A stretch of DNA of 64,000 nt from Fructobacillus cardui (GTDB taxonomy: Bacteria > Bacillota > Bacilli > Lactobacillales > Lactobacillaceae), in assembly GCF_023218935.1 (NCBI RefSeq), contig NZ_JAJIAL010000001.1. One strand, written 5' to 3'. A program made the translations under genes and the position numbers. The notes below the pieces were generated by a model. It was not told the DNA's origin. It did not search any database and worked only from the letters and a program-made list of their open reading frames with translations. Shown here piece after piece: positions 43,774 through 53,380 of this stretch; the stretch's first letter is position 1, and every line of letters begins with the position of its first letter.

Positions 43774-45141
43774 CTATTTCCCAATAAATTCACTCAACAT
43801 GCCCGTGGCAATCCCAAAGTAAATCAGGATAGCCGCCCAATCGACCACTGTCTGCACCAATGGCCCATTCACCAATGCTGGATCCAAATCCACTTTACTC
43901 AATACCGCCGGCACTAAGTATGCCAGCAATGATGAAAGCAGAATCGCAACGATTGCAGACAAAGCAACTGCCAAGGCCAGGCCTTCATTATCTTGCCAAA
44001 GGGAAACAACGGCAAAAAGAACCACGCCCGCTAAGATGGCTAGTACAAAGGAAGACAGCAACTCAGAAATCAGATTTTTCCAAAAAGACCGGTCCGTGCT
44101 GGATCCAAAGTGCCGGACGGCCAGTGCCAAGGATTGTGTGCCAGCATTTCCGGCAACGCCGGCAATAACCGTAATAAAGGCAGCCAAAATCGGTGCCTGA
44201 CGAATGGTATGCTCAAAGCTAGCGACTAGGGCAACGGAAACAAGTCCCAACACTAGCAGAGCCAAGAACCAAGGCATCCGCTTCAGTGCGGAATGCCAGG
44301 GACTGTCATCGGTATCAGAAACATCGACGGCAGCCAAACCAGAGTACTCCTCGACCGCTTCTTCATCAATTACGTCAACAATATCATCAACTGTAATGAT
44401 TCCCAACAAATGTTGATCATCATCGGTAACCGGAATGGCAAAAAAATTGTAATCGGCAACGACTTGGGCGACTTCTTTTTGGTCATCCCCCGCCTTCACC
44501 GAAATAACCCGGGTATTGGTAATTGACTCAATCGTCATCTCATCCGGATGGGTCAGCAAGTCCCGCAAGGAAACAATTCCCACCAGACGATGGTTTTCAT
44601 CAACCACATAGACATAGATGATTGACTCGGCTTCTTCGGCCTGTTTCTTCACTTGGGCTAGAACGTCCTTCACTACTGAGCCTGCAGCTACTGCCAAGTA
44701 TTCCGTGGCCATCAAAGCCCCGGCCGTCTGGTCCTCGTACTTAATCAAATTTCTGATTTCTTGAGCTTCTCGATGAGGCATCAATGCCAAATAAGTTGAA
44801 GCTAACCGGGCTGGCATGGCCTGGAACAAATCAGCTTCGTTATCAGCAAACATTTCAACCAGGATGTTGGCCCCCTTTTGTGGTGGCATCTCCTGCAAAA
44901 GGTCAACGACCTCTTCGGCATCGATTTTCAAGTTATCAAAAACTGTCGCGAGCGTTTCATCATCCATGACCCGCCAGGCAACCTCTCGAATGTTCTTCGA
45001 AAAGCTGTCGTAAACCTGTCCCTTTTCAAAATCGTGCAGGTTGGTAAATTTGGTCATAAAATCATCGTCTTGTCCGTTTTCGAGCAAGTCCGTTAAGGCA
45101 TGGACAGCTTGTCGGACTTGCTGCTCATTGTCTAATTCCAT
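43774..45141 (-). CDS. mgtE: Magnesium transporter MgtE
   Basis: Mg2+ channel/transporter of 455 aa. The N-terminal helical MgtE_N domain (to about 125), two CBS domains (about 130-250, e.g. VDENHRLVGIVSLRDLL and DDQHLLGIITVDDIVDVI) and a five-helix pore domain (about 290-455) are all present. The cytosolic domains sense Mg2+ and close the pore. I chose the ATG at 45141, with AAAGGA 8 nt upstream; an upstream in-frame ATG at 45171 has no ribosome binding site. It lies downstream of the pseudouridine synthase gene on the same strand, a grouping seen in other Firmicutes. Confidence 0.94.
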   Translation of the reverse strand: MELDNEQQVRQAVHALTDLLENGQDDDFMTKFTNLHDFEKGQVYDSFSKNIREVAWRVMDDETLATVFDNLKIDAEEVVDLLQEMPPQKGANILVEMFADNEADLFQAMPARLASTYLALMPHREAQEIRNLIKYEDQTAGALMATEYLAVAAGSVVKDVLAQVKKQAEEAESIIYVYVVDENHRLVGIVSLRDLLTHPDEMTIESITNTRVISVKAGDDQKEVAQVVADYNFFAIPVTDDDQHLLGIITVDDIVDVIDEEAVEEYSGLAAVDVSDTDDSPWHSALKRMPWFLALLVLGLVSVALVASFEHTIRQAPILAAFITVIAGVAGNAGTQSLALAVRHFGSSTDRSFWKNLISELLSSFVLAILAGVVLFAVVSLWQDNEGLALAVALSAIVAILLSSLLAYLVPAVLSKVDLDPALVNGPLVQTVVDWAAILIYFGIATGMLSEFIGK

Positions 45142-45223
45142 GAAAGGATTCCTTTCCACTTCGTTTATCATTCTTGAAAATACTACAAAATCAGATTGTC
45201 TTCAACCTCAGTCGTAAACGTTT

Positions 45224-46129
45224 TTACCCTTGAATGTCCTTTAATGCCTGCAAATCAGCCGGTAAATCCGTTTGCAGATGACGGTTTTGTTCAATAAAAG
45301 GATCATAGAACGTCATCTGGTAGGCGTGCAAGGCCTGTCGCTTCAATCCATACCACAATGGTCCACCGTACAGGTCATCCCCCACCAACGGGAAACCGAT
45401 GTGGGCAAAATGAACACGGATTTGATGTGTCCGGCCGGTATGCAACTGCACCTTGACTCGGGTCATCGGCCGATTTTTATCATTGGTGTACCGGTGTTCC
45501 ACCCAATATTCCGTCTTTGACAGTTTGCCATCTGGCGTCACCGTGCGCTTGATAAAGTCACCCGGCAAGCGGCCAATTGGCTCCTCAATCATGCCATGAT
45601 CCTCTGGCAAGTGCCCAGAGACATAGGCCGTGTAGAACTTTTCCACCGAATGGTCCTGTAATTGCTGGTCCAAAACGGCATGGGCAAAGCGATGCTTGGC
45701 CAACAAGACGATTCCGGAAGTGTCCCGGTCAAGACGGGTCACAACGTGGGGCACCAAGTCTTCAGCCCCTTCATCGATCAAATGGCCCTTGACCTGGTTG
45801 ACCAACGTATGGAGTCGATCGGCATGCCCTGGGACGGTGGTGACCCCGTATGGCTTATCAACTGCCAAAAAGTGTTCGTCTTCATAAATCATATCCAATG
45901 GGGTGAAATCAGGAACAACCAAGTCGTTCCCCGTTTCAACCGGCATCACGATTGTCACGAGATCCCCATCTTTAATATAATCGGAGGTGTAAACCTGTTG
46001 GTCATTAACCAAAATGGCGCCCCCATTATGCTTCATTTGTGAGAACATCCGGTGCGAAACACCGTGACCTTGTAAGAAAGAACGGACCTTCCGTTCTTCT
46101 GTTCCCTGATACGTCCAAGAAAATTTCAT
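45224..46129 (-). CDS. RluD/RluA-family pseudouridine synthase
   Basis: Isomerises uridine to pseudouridine in RNA, most likely 23S rRNA. It has 301 aa. An N-terminal S4-like domain (about 10-75, including GVSHRMFSQMKHNGGAILVN) precedes the catalytic domain. The catalytic aspartate lies in RLDRDTSGIVLLAK, with the GRTHQIRVHFAHIG and LVGDDLYGG motifs following. Family members of this neighbourhood (downstream of nadK) are often named YjbO or RluD; the target site is not certain. A terminator lies between nadK and this gene. Confidence 0.92.
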   Translation of the reverse strand: MKFSWTYQGTEERKVRSFLQGHGVSHRMFSQMKHNGGAILVNDQQVYTSDYIKDGDLVTIVMPVETGNDLVVPDFTPLDMIYEDEHFLAVDKPYGVTTVPGHADRLHTLVNQVKGHLIDEGAEDLVPHVVTRLDRDTSGIVLLAKHRFAHAVLDQQLQDHSVEKFYTAYVSGHLPEDHGMIEEPIGRLPGDFIKRTVTPDGKLSKTEYWVEHRYTNDKNRPMTRVKVQLHTGRTHQIRVHFAHIGFPLVGDDLYGGPLWYGLKRQALHAYQMTFYDPFIEQNRHLQTDLPADLQALKDIQG

Positions 46130-46178
46130 ATTGATTTATCTGTGCCGGCTGAATGACCGGTTCCTTTCAATTCCATGC

Positions 46179-46211
46179 AAAAGCGGTGCCTTTGTTCGAC
46201 CAGACACCGCC
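46179..46211 (-). terminator. Terminator after nadK
   Basis: The stem GGCGGTG/CACCGC(T) has a large loop, ends in TTTTG on the minus strand and lies right after the nadK stop. It is moderately strong. Confidence 0.55.
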
Positions 46212-46218
46212 CTGCCAC

Positions 46219-47028
46219 TTATTCAACGTCTTCTTCGCTGCTGTCAGCGATAAAGGCCTGCTTCACCCGACTCCAAAAGTCTAAATGACGGAAGGAGGCA
46301 AAATGAACTTCCTTTTCGGCCACTTCAAATTCAACGGCCTCAATACCCTCAGCCAATATCTCTAACTGGTCGCAGGTCAACAAAAAGGCCTTGGTTTTTG
46401 GCCGAATGGTAATCTTCTGCCCGGCTGGAACAACTAATGGCGAGCCCAACGTTCGAAAGACCCGGTTATTAATCGACGCAATTTCAGACATTTGGATTAC
46501 CTTTAATGACGGGTGTAAGATCGCCCCGCCGTTGGCCTTGTTATAGGCAGTCGATCCAGTCGGCGTTGCAATCGCCAAACCATCACCCCGAAAGCCTTCA
46601 AAGCCCCGACCACTTAAACAAATATCGGCGACCATTGTGCCAACCGGCTGCTTAATCGTTCCCTCATTCAAGGCCAAGTACTCCTGCCTAGCGCCATCAG
46701 AAGTGACAGTCGTCATCTTCAGCAAAGGGTACGAAACGCGCTGGCCTTTGTCATGAACTAGACTGTTCACCAGTTCCTTGACCTCGCTGCCCAGCCAGTC
46801 GGTATAAAAGCCCAAATGGCCGGTATGTAAACCAACGAAACGCAAATCATCATTACCATCGATATATTCATGAAAGGCTCCCAAGAGGGTGCCATCCCCA
46901 CCGACAGAAATCACCAGGTCGGGATTTTCCCGGTCTAAGGCAATTCCCTGGGCTTTCAATTCTTTCTTCAGGTCGGCCACAATGGCAAGCGACTGGGCCT
47001 GATCATTATTGTATAAGGCGACTTTCAT
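46219..47028 (-). CDS. nadK: NAD kinase
   Basis: Phosphorylates NAD to NADP. It has 269 aa from the ATG at 47028, which has GAGGAGT upstream; a longer in-frame start at 47067 has no such site. The catalytic GGDGTLLG is at 43-50 with D45. Further on are LNEGTIKQP and GDGLAIATPTGSTAYNKANGG with the conserved TPTGSTAY. It follows relQ, as in many Firmicutes (yjbM-ppnK), pairing alarmone synthesis with NADP supply. Confidence 0.96.
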   Translation of the reverse strand: MKVALYNNDQAQSLAIVADLKKELKAQGIALDRENPDLVISVGGDGTLLGAFHEYIDGNDDLRFVGLHTGHLGFYTDWLGSEVKELVNSLVHDKGQRVSYPLLKMTTVTSDGARQEYLALNEGTIKQPVGTMVADICLSGRGFEGFRGDGLAIATPTGSTAYNKANGGAILHPSLKVIQMSEIASINNRVFRTLGSPLVVPAGQKITIRPKTKAFLLTCDQLEILAEGIEAVEFEVAEKEVHFASFRHLDFWSRVKQAFIADSSEEDVE

Positions 47029-47069
47029 GCCTACTCCTCTAAGATCTTTTTTCTGCTTGCTAATCAAAA

Positions 47070-47092
47070 GGCCGGCCTAAGCCGGCACTTCT
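47070..47092 (-). terminator. Possible weak terminator between relQ and nadK
   Basis: The inverted repeat GCCGGC-TTAG-GCCGGC is followed by CTTTTG on the minus strand directly after the relQ stop. The T run is short, so partial read-through into nadK is likely. Confidence 0.4.
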
Positions 47093-47667
47093 TAATCCTT
47101 TGCCTTAATCTCTGAAAATTCTTGTTCCAGTGAAAAGGTCTGATTGGAAATTTCCGTTAATTTTTCAGCCATCTCCGGTGAAATTTCACCATGCTTATAG
47201 CGCAAATCGTGTTCGATTGTTGCCCAGAAGTTCATGGCCAAGGTCCTGATTTGAATTTCTGCTAAGACCTTGTGTTCCCCATCCAATAAGGAAACGGGGT
47301 ACTCAATCACCATATGGTACGATCGGTAGCCCGAAGGCTTAGCGTTCATTACATAATCACGTTCTTCCAAAATGGTAAAATCAGTCCGCTTGCGTAAGAG
47401 TTCCACAACCGCATAAATATCTTCAATATATTTGGTCATAATCCGCAAACCAGCAATATCTTGCAAATCGAGGGCCAGACGGTCTTCATGCAAGTGCCGA
47501 CGCACAATTTTTTCTTCAATTGACGCCTGGGACTTTACCCGGCCCGTAACATATTCAACCGGCGTTGGCTGCCCGGCCTTTTGGTACTGTGCGCTGAGAT
47601 AATTCAACTTCACTTTTAGCTCTGCGACGGCCTGGGTGTATGGTTCAAAAAAACTTTCCCACTCCAC
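47092..47667 (-). CDS. relQ: Small alarmone synthetase (RelQ/YjbM type)
   Basis: Single-domain (p)ppGpp synthetase of 191 aa, without the hydrolase and regulatory domains of Rel. GRVKSQASIEEKIVRR, LDLQDIAGLRIM, the NAKPSGYRSYHM region and VLAEIQIRTLAMNFWATIEH match the synthetase motifs, with the catalytic glutamate in AEIQIRT. The start is GTG at 47667, with AGGAGG 8 nt upstream. An extended -10 promoter lies about 50 nt before it. The neighbour is nadK. Confidence 0.93.
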   Translation of the reverse strand: MEWESFFEPYTQAVAELKVKLNYLSAQYQKAGQPTPVEYVTGRVKSQASIEEKIVRRHLHEDRLALDLQDIAGLRIMTKYIEDIYAVVELLRKRTDFTILEERDYVMNAKPSGYRSYHMVIEYPVSLLDGEHKVLAEIQIRTLAMNFWATIEHDLRYKHGEISPEMAEKLTEISNQTFSLEQEFSEIKAKD

Positions 47668-47718
47668 TACTCGGTCCTCCTTGAAACGTTGGCAATTTAC
47701 TTGCCAAGATCACTTCCT

Positions 47719-47727
47719 ATTCTACCA
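47719..47727 (-). promoter_or_regulatory. Extended -10 promoter of relQ
   Basis: The minus strand reads TGGTAGAAT, the same sequence as the gatC promoter core, about 50 nt upstream of the relQ GTG. No clear -35. Confidence 0.5.
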
Positions 47728-47756
47728 TAAGTTTCACGGACCCTTGAGATAATAAA

Positions 47757-47786
47757 AACAAACAACCGGTCAGTTGTTTGTTTTCT
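47757..47786 (-). terminator. Terminator after glcK
   Basis: The stem AAACAAC/GTTGTTT with a six-base loop is followed by GTTTTT on the minus strand, about 20 nt after the glcK stop. Confidence 0.75.
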
Positions 47787-47806
47787 GTTGGATATTTAAT
47801 CATTAA

Positions 47807-48787
47807 TTAAAGCAAAACATCTTGTCTGTTCTTGTTAGCCAATGAAGCAGCGCCAATAACACCAGCATCATTACCTAATTCAGCCAACTTAACAACTGTT
47901 GAAGTCCGTACGGTTGGGAAAGCAAACTTTGTCCAGTTCTTTTCAACACGTTCGCGCAAGAATTCACCTGCAGCAGCGACACCACCACCGATAACGATGG
48001 CTGATGGGTTCAAGATGTTTGAAATTGTAGCGGCTGCGTAGCCCAAGTAGTAAGCCAACTTATCAACCGTTTCGTTAGCCAAATAGTCGCCTTCTTTGGC
48101 CAAGTCAAAGATAATTTTTGAAGTAACTTCTTCACCATTGTCAATCATGCGGTTCAACTTTGATTCACCAGCATATTGTTCAGCAAAGTCCTGTGCCAAA
48201 TGAACAACACCGGTTGCAGAAGCATATTGCTCCAAGCAACCATGGTTACCACAAGTACACAAGTAACCATTTGGTTCAACGATGATGTGGCCAACTTCAC
48301 CACCAGCACCGGCAATCCCATGAATCAATTCATGGTTAGCAACCAAGCCACCACCAACACCAGTTCCCAAAGTAATGAAGGAAACATCGGCATCGTTGTT
48401 ACCAGCACCCTTCCAGGCTTCACCTAAGGCAGCAACGTTGGCATCATTATCGATTGTTAAGTCAAAACCAGTTCCAGCTTGGATTCGGTCCTTAACAGCT
48501 TGCTCTTGTGCCCAGTTCAAGTTGTAGGCACCCTTAACAGTTCCTTCTTCACGGTTAACTGTTCCAGGAGTTCCCATACCAATCCCGATCACGCGACTCT
48601 TGTCCAATTGGTACAAGTCCAAGTGATGGTTAATTGATTCAATAATATCAGGGACGATATGCTTACCGTCTTCCAAAATGTTGGTCTGAATGGACCACTT
48701 TTGTTGAACTTCACCTTCGTCAGTCAAAATCGCAAACTTAATAGTAGTTCCACCGAGGTCAACCCCGATTAATTTATCTTTTGCCAT
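47807..48787 (-). CDS. glcK: Glucokinase, ROK family
   Basis: Phosphorylates glucose with ATP. It has 326 aa. The phosphate-binding DLGGTTIK is at 10-17, the ROK zinc site CTCGNHGC sits near residue 175 with LEQYAS after it, and a GAGGEVGHI segment contains the catalytic-site histidine and glutamate. It lies downstream of yqgQ, as in Bacillus, but has its own promoter with an overlapping cre box, so CcpA control of glucokinase expression is likely. Confidence 0.95.
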   Translation of the reverse strand: MAKDKLIGVDLGGTTIKFAILTDEGEVQQKWSIQTNILEDGKHIVPDIIESINHHLDLYQLDKSRVIGIGMGTPGTVNREEGTVKGAYNLNWAQEQAVKDRIQAGTGFDLTIDNDANVAALGEAWKGAGNNDADVSFITLGTGVGGGLVANHELIHGIAGAGGEVGHIIVEPNGYLCTCGNHGCLEQYASATGVVHLAQDFAEQYAGESKLNRMIDNGEEVTSKIIFDLAKEGDYLANETVDKLAYYLGYAAATISNILNPSAIVIGGGVAAAGEFLRERVEKNWTKFAFPTVRTSTVVKLAELGNDAGVIGAASLANKNRQDVLL

Positions 48788-48853
48788 GATTTACTGTAGC
48801 TCTGCCGCAGTGGCCTGACAGAACATTCCTCCTGTGTCTTAGATTACTCAGTT

Positions 48854-48883
48854 ATTTTAACAAAGGTTGTCTACTTTATGCAA
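48854..48883 (-). promoter_or_regulatory. Promoter of glcK
   Basis: The minus strand shows -35 TTGCAT (48878-48883) and -10 TAAAAT (48854-48859) with an 18-nt spacer; the -10 is preceded by TGT, an extended -10. It is about 70 nt upstream of the ATG. Confidence 0.6.
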
Positions 48884-48892
48884 GCGTTTACA
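48879..48892 (-). promoter_or_regulatory. CcpA binding site (cre) overlapping the glcK -35
   Basis: The minus strand reads TGTAAACGCTTGCA, a strong match to the catabolite-response element consensus TGNAANCGNTNNCA, and its end overlaps the -35 hexamer. Repression of glcK by CcpA is the expected effect for that position. Confidence 0.7.
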
Positions 48893-48978
48893 AAAAAACA
48901 ACATAAGTTATTTCTTAAACAATATTATTCTGATTGTCCAATCAATCCAACTAAGAAAAAATTAGACGGGTCCAAAGC

Positions 48979-49224
48979 TTATTGCACACTACTTGCGGCT
49001 AAAAAGTCCGGACCGGAATAATCACCGGTCAACTTTGCCTCTTGGTCATGCTCCTTGGCCAAGATGACTTTCATTTTTTTATAGTCCTCTTTTGAAATCA
49101 CATCGGCCTTGTAGAGGTTATCAACTTCCAAGGCGGCCATTTCAATGTCCCAAAGGCGCTTCCCTAAATGAATAAAGACGTCATAAGTTTTTAAGTACTG
49201 TAAAATATCGTAAAAATTTTTCAT
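48979..49224 (-). CDS. yqgQ: YqgQ family protein (DUF910)
   Basis: Small cytosolic protein of 81 aa, start MKNFYDILQYLKTYDVFIHL, with RLWDIEMAALEVDNLY and VISKEDYKKMKVIL; it matches the YqgQ family, whose function is unknown. The usual genomic partner is glcK, as here. I set the start at ATG 49224, with a GGGG purine site upstream; longer frames to 49359 overlap the rexA end. The last ~15 residues are a variable tail. Confidence 0.85.
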   Translation of the reverse strand: MKNFYDILQYLKTYDVFIHLGKRLWDIEMAALEVDNLYKADVISKEDYKKMKVILAKEHDQEAKLTGDYSGPDFLAASSVQ

Positions 49225-49321
49225 CAAAATTCCCCGTTTCATGCAGACCTGATTTTTGGCCCTAACAAACAGTCGGCCAAACCCACCGGACTTGCCTGCC
49301 ATTATACGCTGGCAAAGCCGA

Positions 49322-52300
49322 TTACGAAAGTCCCGCCGGCCGACTAGCCGAAATTTCAAGCGTTCTATGACCAGCCAAAAGAATCAAAAGTCCATTTTGT
49401 ATCTGGTAGCCCGGATATTCCTGCTGCAAAGCCGTCTGGTAGAGGCGGATTTGCCCGGTATACTGGTGACGAATTTTGGCCAACCCCTCATTTTGCTTTG
49501 GTCCTGGCGTCTTCGCCACATAATCCGTCTTGTAATCAAAGAGCGTAATCGTTTTTTGCTGGTCATCGATAAAGTAACCGTCAATAATTCCGTGAATCAA
49601 AATTGGCTCCGTCTCGGTTAAATCAGGATAGACCTGGTTGGCGGGCACCAGCATTGAAAACGGATTTTCCCGGTGCAATGTCTTAGAATGTCGGGCAATC
49701 GTTTGCGCCATGTCTGTTTGTAAGAAATCCAAAATCTGGTCCAGGTCAACCAGGGGCGCCACTTGGTCCAAGACCTTTCCATCGGCCACCAAGCTAGCCA
49801 AGAGGTCTTCCAGGTCAACCAACGTATACGGCTGATTAAAGTCAATCAACTGTAAAATCAGGTGAGTCGCCGTCCCAACAGCAGTTGGTGCCGGCTTGGC
49901 TTGACCATCTTCCTCAAAGGCTGGTACCGGCAAGGTATCGGTCGTGAGCACATGAGCCATCGGGTCCAGGACACGCTGGTCAGGACGGTAGCTAGTGCTG
50001 GCTTTGTTTGCTGGCTGAGCCGAGGAGTCTGAACTGTTTTGATTGCTGTTGTTGTTCGAGCCAACATCGTCTTGAGCTTGTTGCCTACTATCAGCAGCCG
50101 GCTGGTACGAATCTTCTCTACCTTCAGTTTCAACAGAATGACCCGACCACGACATTTGATGGCCAGCCTGGTCCAAGGTCAGTTTCGCCAATTGACTTTG
50201 ATCCGGATCCTCAAAGAGGCTCTTAATTTCAGATACCGATTGATAGGCAGCCGTTTGGGTCGCCGGCCAGTTTGGATATTGATAATTCAACCGGTCACGC
50301 AGGCGGTTGGTGTCAACCGTTTGTTTTGGCGTGACAGCGCCGGCCACTGGTTCTCCAACTGGTGCTGCAGCTGATTTCACCGTCAAGGGCCCAACTTCCT
50401 CTTCTGGAATAATAGTGACTTGAATCACGCCAGTCTGTGGCGTCTGAGTCGATGGCAACCGTGGCATCTGGACCTCGCCTAGCCACTCAGTCAGCGCCGG
50501 CACCTTCAATCGAGCCAGAGTAATCAACGTCCAATCCAAGTATGACTTAGACCGAAGACGCAAGTCGCGTCCCAAAAACTGCCCCGTCGTTGACCTCGCC
50601 TCAAGATAAAGTGCCCGTGGCCGGGCACTTTCATCCTCTTGCTTAACAACAGTACCGACCAGATAGAGTTGCTGCTTGGCCCGAGTCAAGGACACGTAGT
50701 AAAGGCGCATCTCCTCCGACCAAGCTTGTCGCTGCAAGGCTTCCTTGACGGCATACTTTGCCATTGTCGCGACCTTGACTTTAGCATTCGGCTCCAAGTA
50801 ATCAACACCAACGCCGGCATCCTTTTGCACCAAGAAATCGCCCTGCATATCGCGGGCATTCAAATCTTTTTCCAACTCCGGCAAGATGACGATTGGAAAT
50901 TCCAGCCCCTTGGAAGCGTGGATGGTCATCAAGGCCACGCTTTCCTCGGCTGATTCCTGGGCCACCTCGCCCACTTCCTGACCATTCTTCTGAATCTCTT
51001 CGATGTATTGGATAAAGGCGTAGAGCCCTGATTGACCATTTTCCTGAAAGGCACCGGCCTTCTCATACAGGGCATGCAAATTAGCCTGCCGCTGGTTGCC
51101 GCCAGGCAGGCCACCAACATAATCCAGCCAACCGGTATCCTGGTAAATCGCCAAAACTAAGCCAACCAAATCATTTTGACGGGCCAACGATTGCCAGGCG
51201 CCAAGCATTTCCAAGAACCTTTGGCTACGGGCATGGTCCTTGGCATCCGCCACCACGGCGGTATAGAAGTCATGACGGCGGTCGGCCAAGCGGATTTCCG
51301 CCAAATCATTTTCATCAAAGGCAAAAATCGGTGACCGCAAGACGGCCGCAAGTGGTATGTCCTGATGGGGATTATCAACAATTCGCAAGAGGTCAAGGAC
51401 TAAGTACACTTCCATAACCTGGTAATAGTTGCCGACCCCGTCCGATTGGACTGGGATGCCAGCCTGATTGAGCGTGCGGAGCAATTCGACATAGCCGGTC
51501 TTGGACCGGGTAAGAATCGCAATATCGGAAAACTTGACCGGGCGCATCAAACCCACGTTTTGGTCATAGACTTCCCCCTTTTGAATCAGCCCCTGAATTT
51601 TTTGTGCTAAGTAGCGGTACTGGCTGGCCCGCTTTTCGCTATTATCGGCTTCTGACCCCGCCTGATTTTCACCACTTTCATCAGTCGCAAAGACTGACTT
51701 TTCCTTATCCGCCTGTTCGATAATATCGAGATGAAAGACCGATGGCACCATCTCCGGATAGGACGCCGCCGCAATCAACTTGGCGGAATCCTGGTAAGGA
51801 ATATCCCCCAGTTCCTCATCCATCAATTGGGTAAAAATCTGGTTAATCACCGTCGTCACATTATTTTCTGACCGAAAATTTTCAGCCAATTCAATTCGTT
51901 CATCAGGGCTGTCCTCCCTGGCAAAGTCAAAGTACTTGCCGGTAAAGAGCGACGGGTCGGCCTGACGGAAGCCATAAATGCTCTGCTTGACATCCCCCAC
52001 CATATACATATTTTCGCCGTTTGACAGGCTTTTCAAAAAAGTTTCCTGGAGGCGGTTAATATCCTGATATTCATCGACCAGGATTTCTTGAAATTGGCTC
52101 TGTATCAAGTTCAACACGTCCTCCTGCTGCAAAATCAGCAAGGACAACTGCTCAGCATCTGAAAAGTCCAACAAATTTTCTTCACGCTTCTTGGCTGCGA
52201 AAGCATCCAAGAAAGTCTGCGTCACCCTTACCAGCGTGCCTACCAACTGATTACCGGCCGCATTAACCTGCTGCCACTGGTTCTCCGCCAAAGCAAAAAT

Positions 52301-53380
52301 GGTTTGATTCAAGTTGACGACTGCTCCAATCCGGCCAGACTTGGCAAAGAAGGTGCTAAAGCCAGCCCGAGCGGCATCTAAGAGCGCCGCCAAATCCGGG
52401 TCTTCCTTAAAGACTTTGGCCGTCTTTGTTTGTGGAATTTTGCCCCAGTTGGAGGTAATCAGCCCCCGCAATGTATCAAAGGATTGGTGATCGGTTAACG
52501 CCTGCTGAACTTGATGGACCTTGTCCAAAGTTTCCTGGACAAAGTTAGCAGTCTTGTTTAACTCACTAATCCCCTCGATATCTTGTAGGATGCCAGTAAA
52601 AACCTGGTCCGCCTGGTTAAAGGTCGCCAAAATTTTTGGTGCTAAAAACTTTTGAAAAAGATTCTGGTCAACTAGGGCTGACGTGGCCATCGCTTTCGAG
52701 TCTGTGTCAGTCGCTGGCGCAGCCACCGTTTCCTGAACTGTGTCAGTCATCGAGGCTGGCACTTGTTCAGCCAAATCACCCGCCAAAGAAGCCAGCCACT
52801 CCGGACCATCAGGCCGGGCTAGGGCAAAATCAGCCAGTTTTAAGACTTTTTCCTTCAGATTCTGATCCTGATTTGGATTAGCAAAGTTATTGACTAAGGC
52901 AAGAAAGCCCTCATGGTCGGGATGATTTTGATCATAAAAGTCAGCAAAGACCGCCCCAATCACCCGATCCTTTAATAGGTTTAATTCCGCCTGGTCGGCT
53001 AGCAACCGGTAACTGGGATCGAGACCAATTTTATAGTAGTACGTATCAATTAATTTCAACGCAAAGGAATCGATGGTCGACACATTCGCAACGGGTAAGA
53101 GTGCCAACTGGTCCAGCAAGAAGCGTTTTTGCTTGTCATCTGTCACCTGGCCAATCTGCTCCGTAATCGCCACTTCCAGACGTTCCTTCATTTCCGCAGC
53201 AGCGGCGTTGGTAAAGGTCACGATTAGAAATTCATCGACACTGGCACCAGCTAAAATTTTGCGGACCAAGCGCTCAATCAGGACCGTCGTCTTCCCGGAA
53301 CCGGCTGAAGCCGCCACTAGGATATTGTGACCACTATGGCTAATTGCCTTCTCCTGATTTTCGGTATACTGTCTAGCCAT
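49322..53380 (-). CDS. rexA: ATP-dependent exonuclease subunit RexA (AddA)
   Basis: UvrD-like helicase/nuclease subunit of the RexAB recombination enzyme, which resects double-strand breaks up to a Chi site. It has 1352 aa from the ATG at 53380, which overlaps the rexB stop by 8 nt and has GAGG upstream; the long frame to 53650 is not coding. Walker A AASAGSGKTT is at 23-32, motif II VDEYQDIN, GDVKQSIYGFRQADP, TIHASKGLEFPIVI, and the nuclease motif IIDGYF...DYKTD at about 1270-1286. A Gln/Ser-rich insertion (about 1110-1160) looks low-complexity. Intact. Confidence 0.95.
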   Translation of the reverse strand: MARQYTENQEKAISHSGHNILVAASAGSGKTTVLIERLVRKILAGASVDEFLIVTFTNAAAAEMKERLEVAITEQIGQVTDDKQKRFLLDQLALLPVANVSTIDSFALKLIDTYYYKIGLDPSYRLLADQAELNLLKDRVIGAVFADFYDQNHPDHEGFLALVNNFANPNQDQNLKEKVLKLADFALARPDGPEWLASLAGDLAEQVPASMTDTVQETVAAPATDTDSKAMATSALVDQNLFQKFLAPKILATFNQADQVFTGILQDIEGISELNKTANFVQETLDKVHQVQQALTDHQSFDTLRGLITSNWGKIPQTKTAKVFKEDPDLAALLDAARAGFSTFFAKSGRIGAVVNLNQTIFALAENQWQQVNAAGNQLVGTLVRVTQTFLDAFAAKKREENLLDFSDAEQLSLLILQQEDVLNLIQSQFQEILVDEYQDINRLQETFLKSLSNGENMYMVGDVKQSIYGFRQADPSLFTGKYFDFAREDSPDERIELAENFRSENNVTTVINQIFTQLMDEELGDIPYQDSAKLIAAASYPEMVPSVFHLDIIEQADKEKSVFATDESGENQAGSEADNSEKRASQYRYLAQKIQGLIQKGEVYDQNVGLMRPVKFSDIAILTRSKTGYVELLRTLNQAGIPVQSDGVGNYYQVMEVYLVLDLLRIVDNPHQDIPLAAVLRSPIFAFDENDLAEIRLADRRHDFYTAVVADAKDHARSQRFLEMLGAWQSLARQNDLVGLVLAIYQDTGWLDYVGGLPGGNQRQANLHALYEKAGAFQENGQSGLYAFIQYIEEIQKNGQEVGEVAQESAEESVALMTIHASKGLEFPIVILPELEKDLNARDMQGDFLVQKDAGVGVDYLEPNAKVKVATMAKYAVKEALQRQAWSEEMRLYYVSLTRAKQQLYLVGTVVKQEDESARPRALYLEARSTTGQFLGRDLRLRSKSYLDWTLITLARLKVPALTEWLGEVQMPRLPSTQTPQTGVIQVTIIPEEEVGPLTVKSAAAPVGEPVAGAVTPKQTVDTNRLRDRLNYQYPNWPATQTAAYQSVSEIKSLFEDPDQSQLAKLTLDQAGHQMSWSGHSVETEGREDSYQPAADSRQQAQDDVGSNNNSNQNSSDSSAQPANKASTSYRPDQRVLDPMAHVLTTDTLPVPAFEEDGQAKPAPTAVGTATHLILQLIDFNQPYTLVDLEDLLASLVADGKVLDQVAPLVDLDQILDFLQTDMAQTIARHSKTLHRENPFSMLVPANQVYPDLTETEPILIHGIIDGYFIDDQQKTITLFDYKTDYVAKTPGPKQNEGLAKIRHQYTGQIRLYQTALQQEYPGYQIQNGLLILLAGHRTLEISASRPAGLS

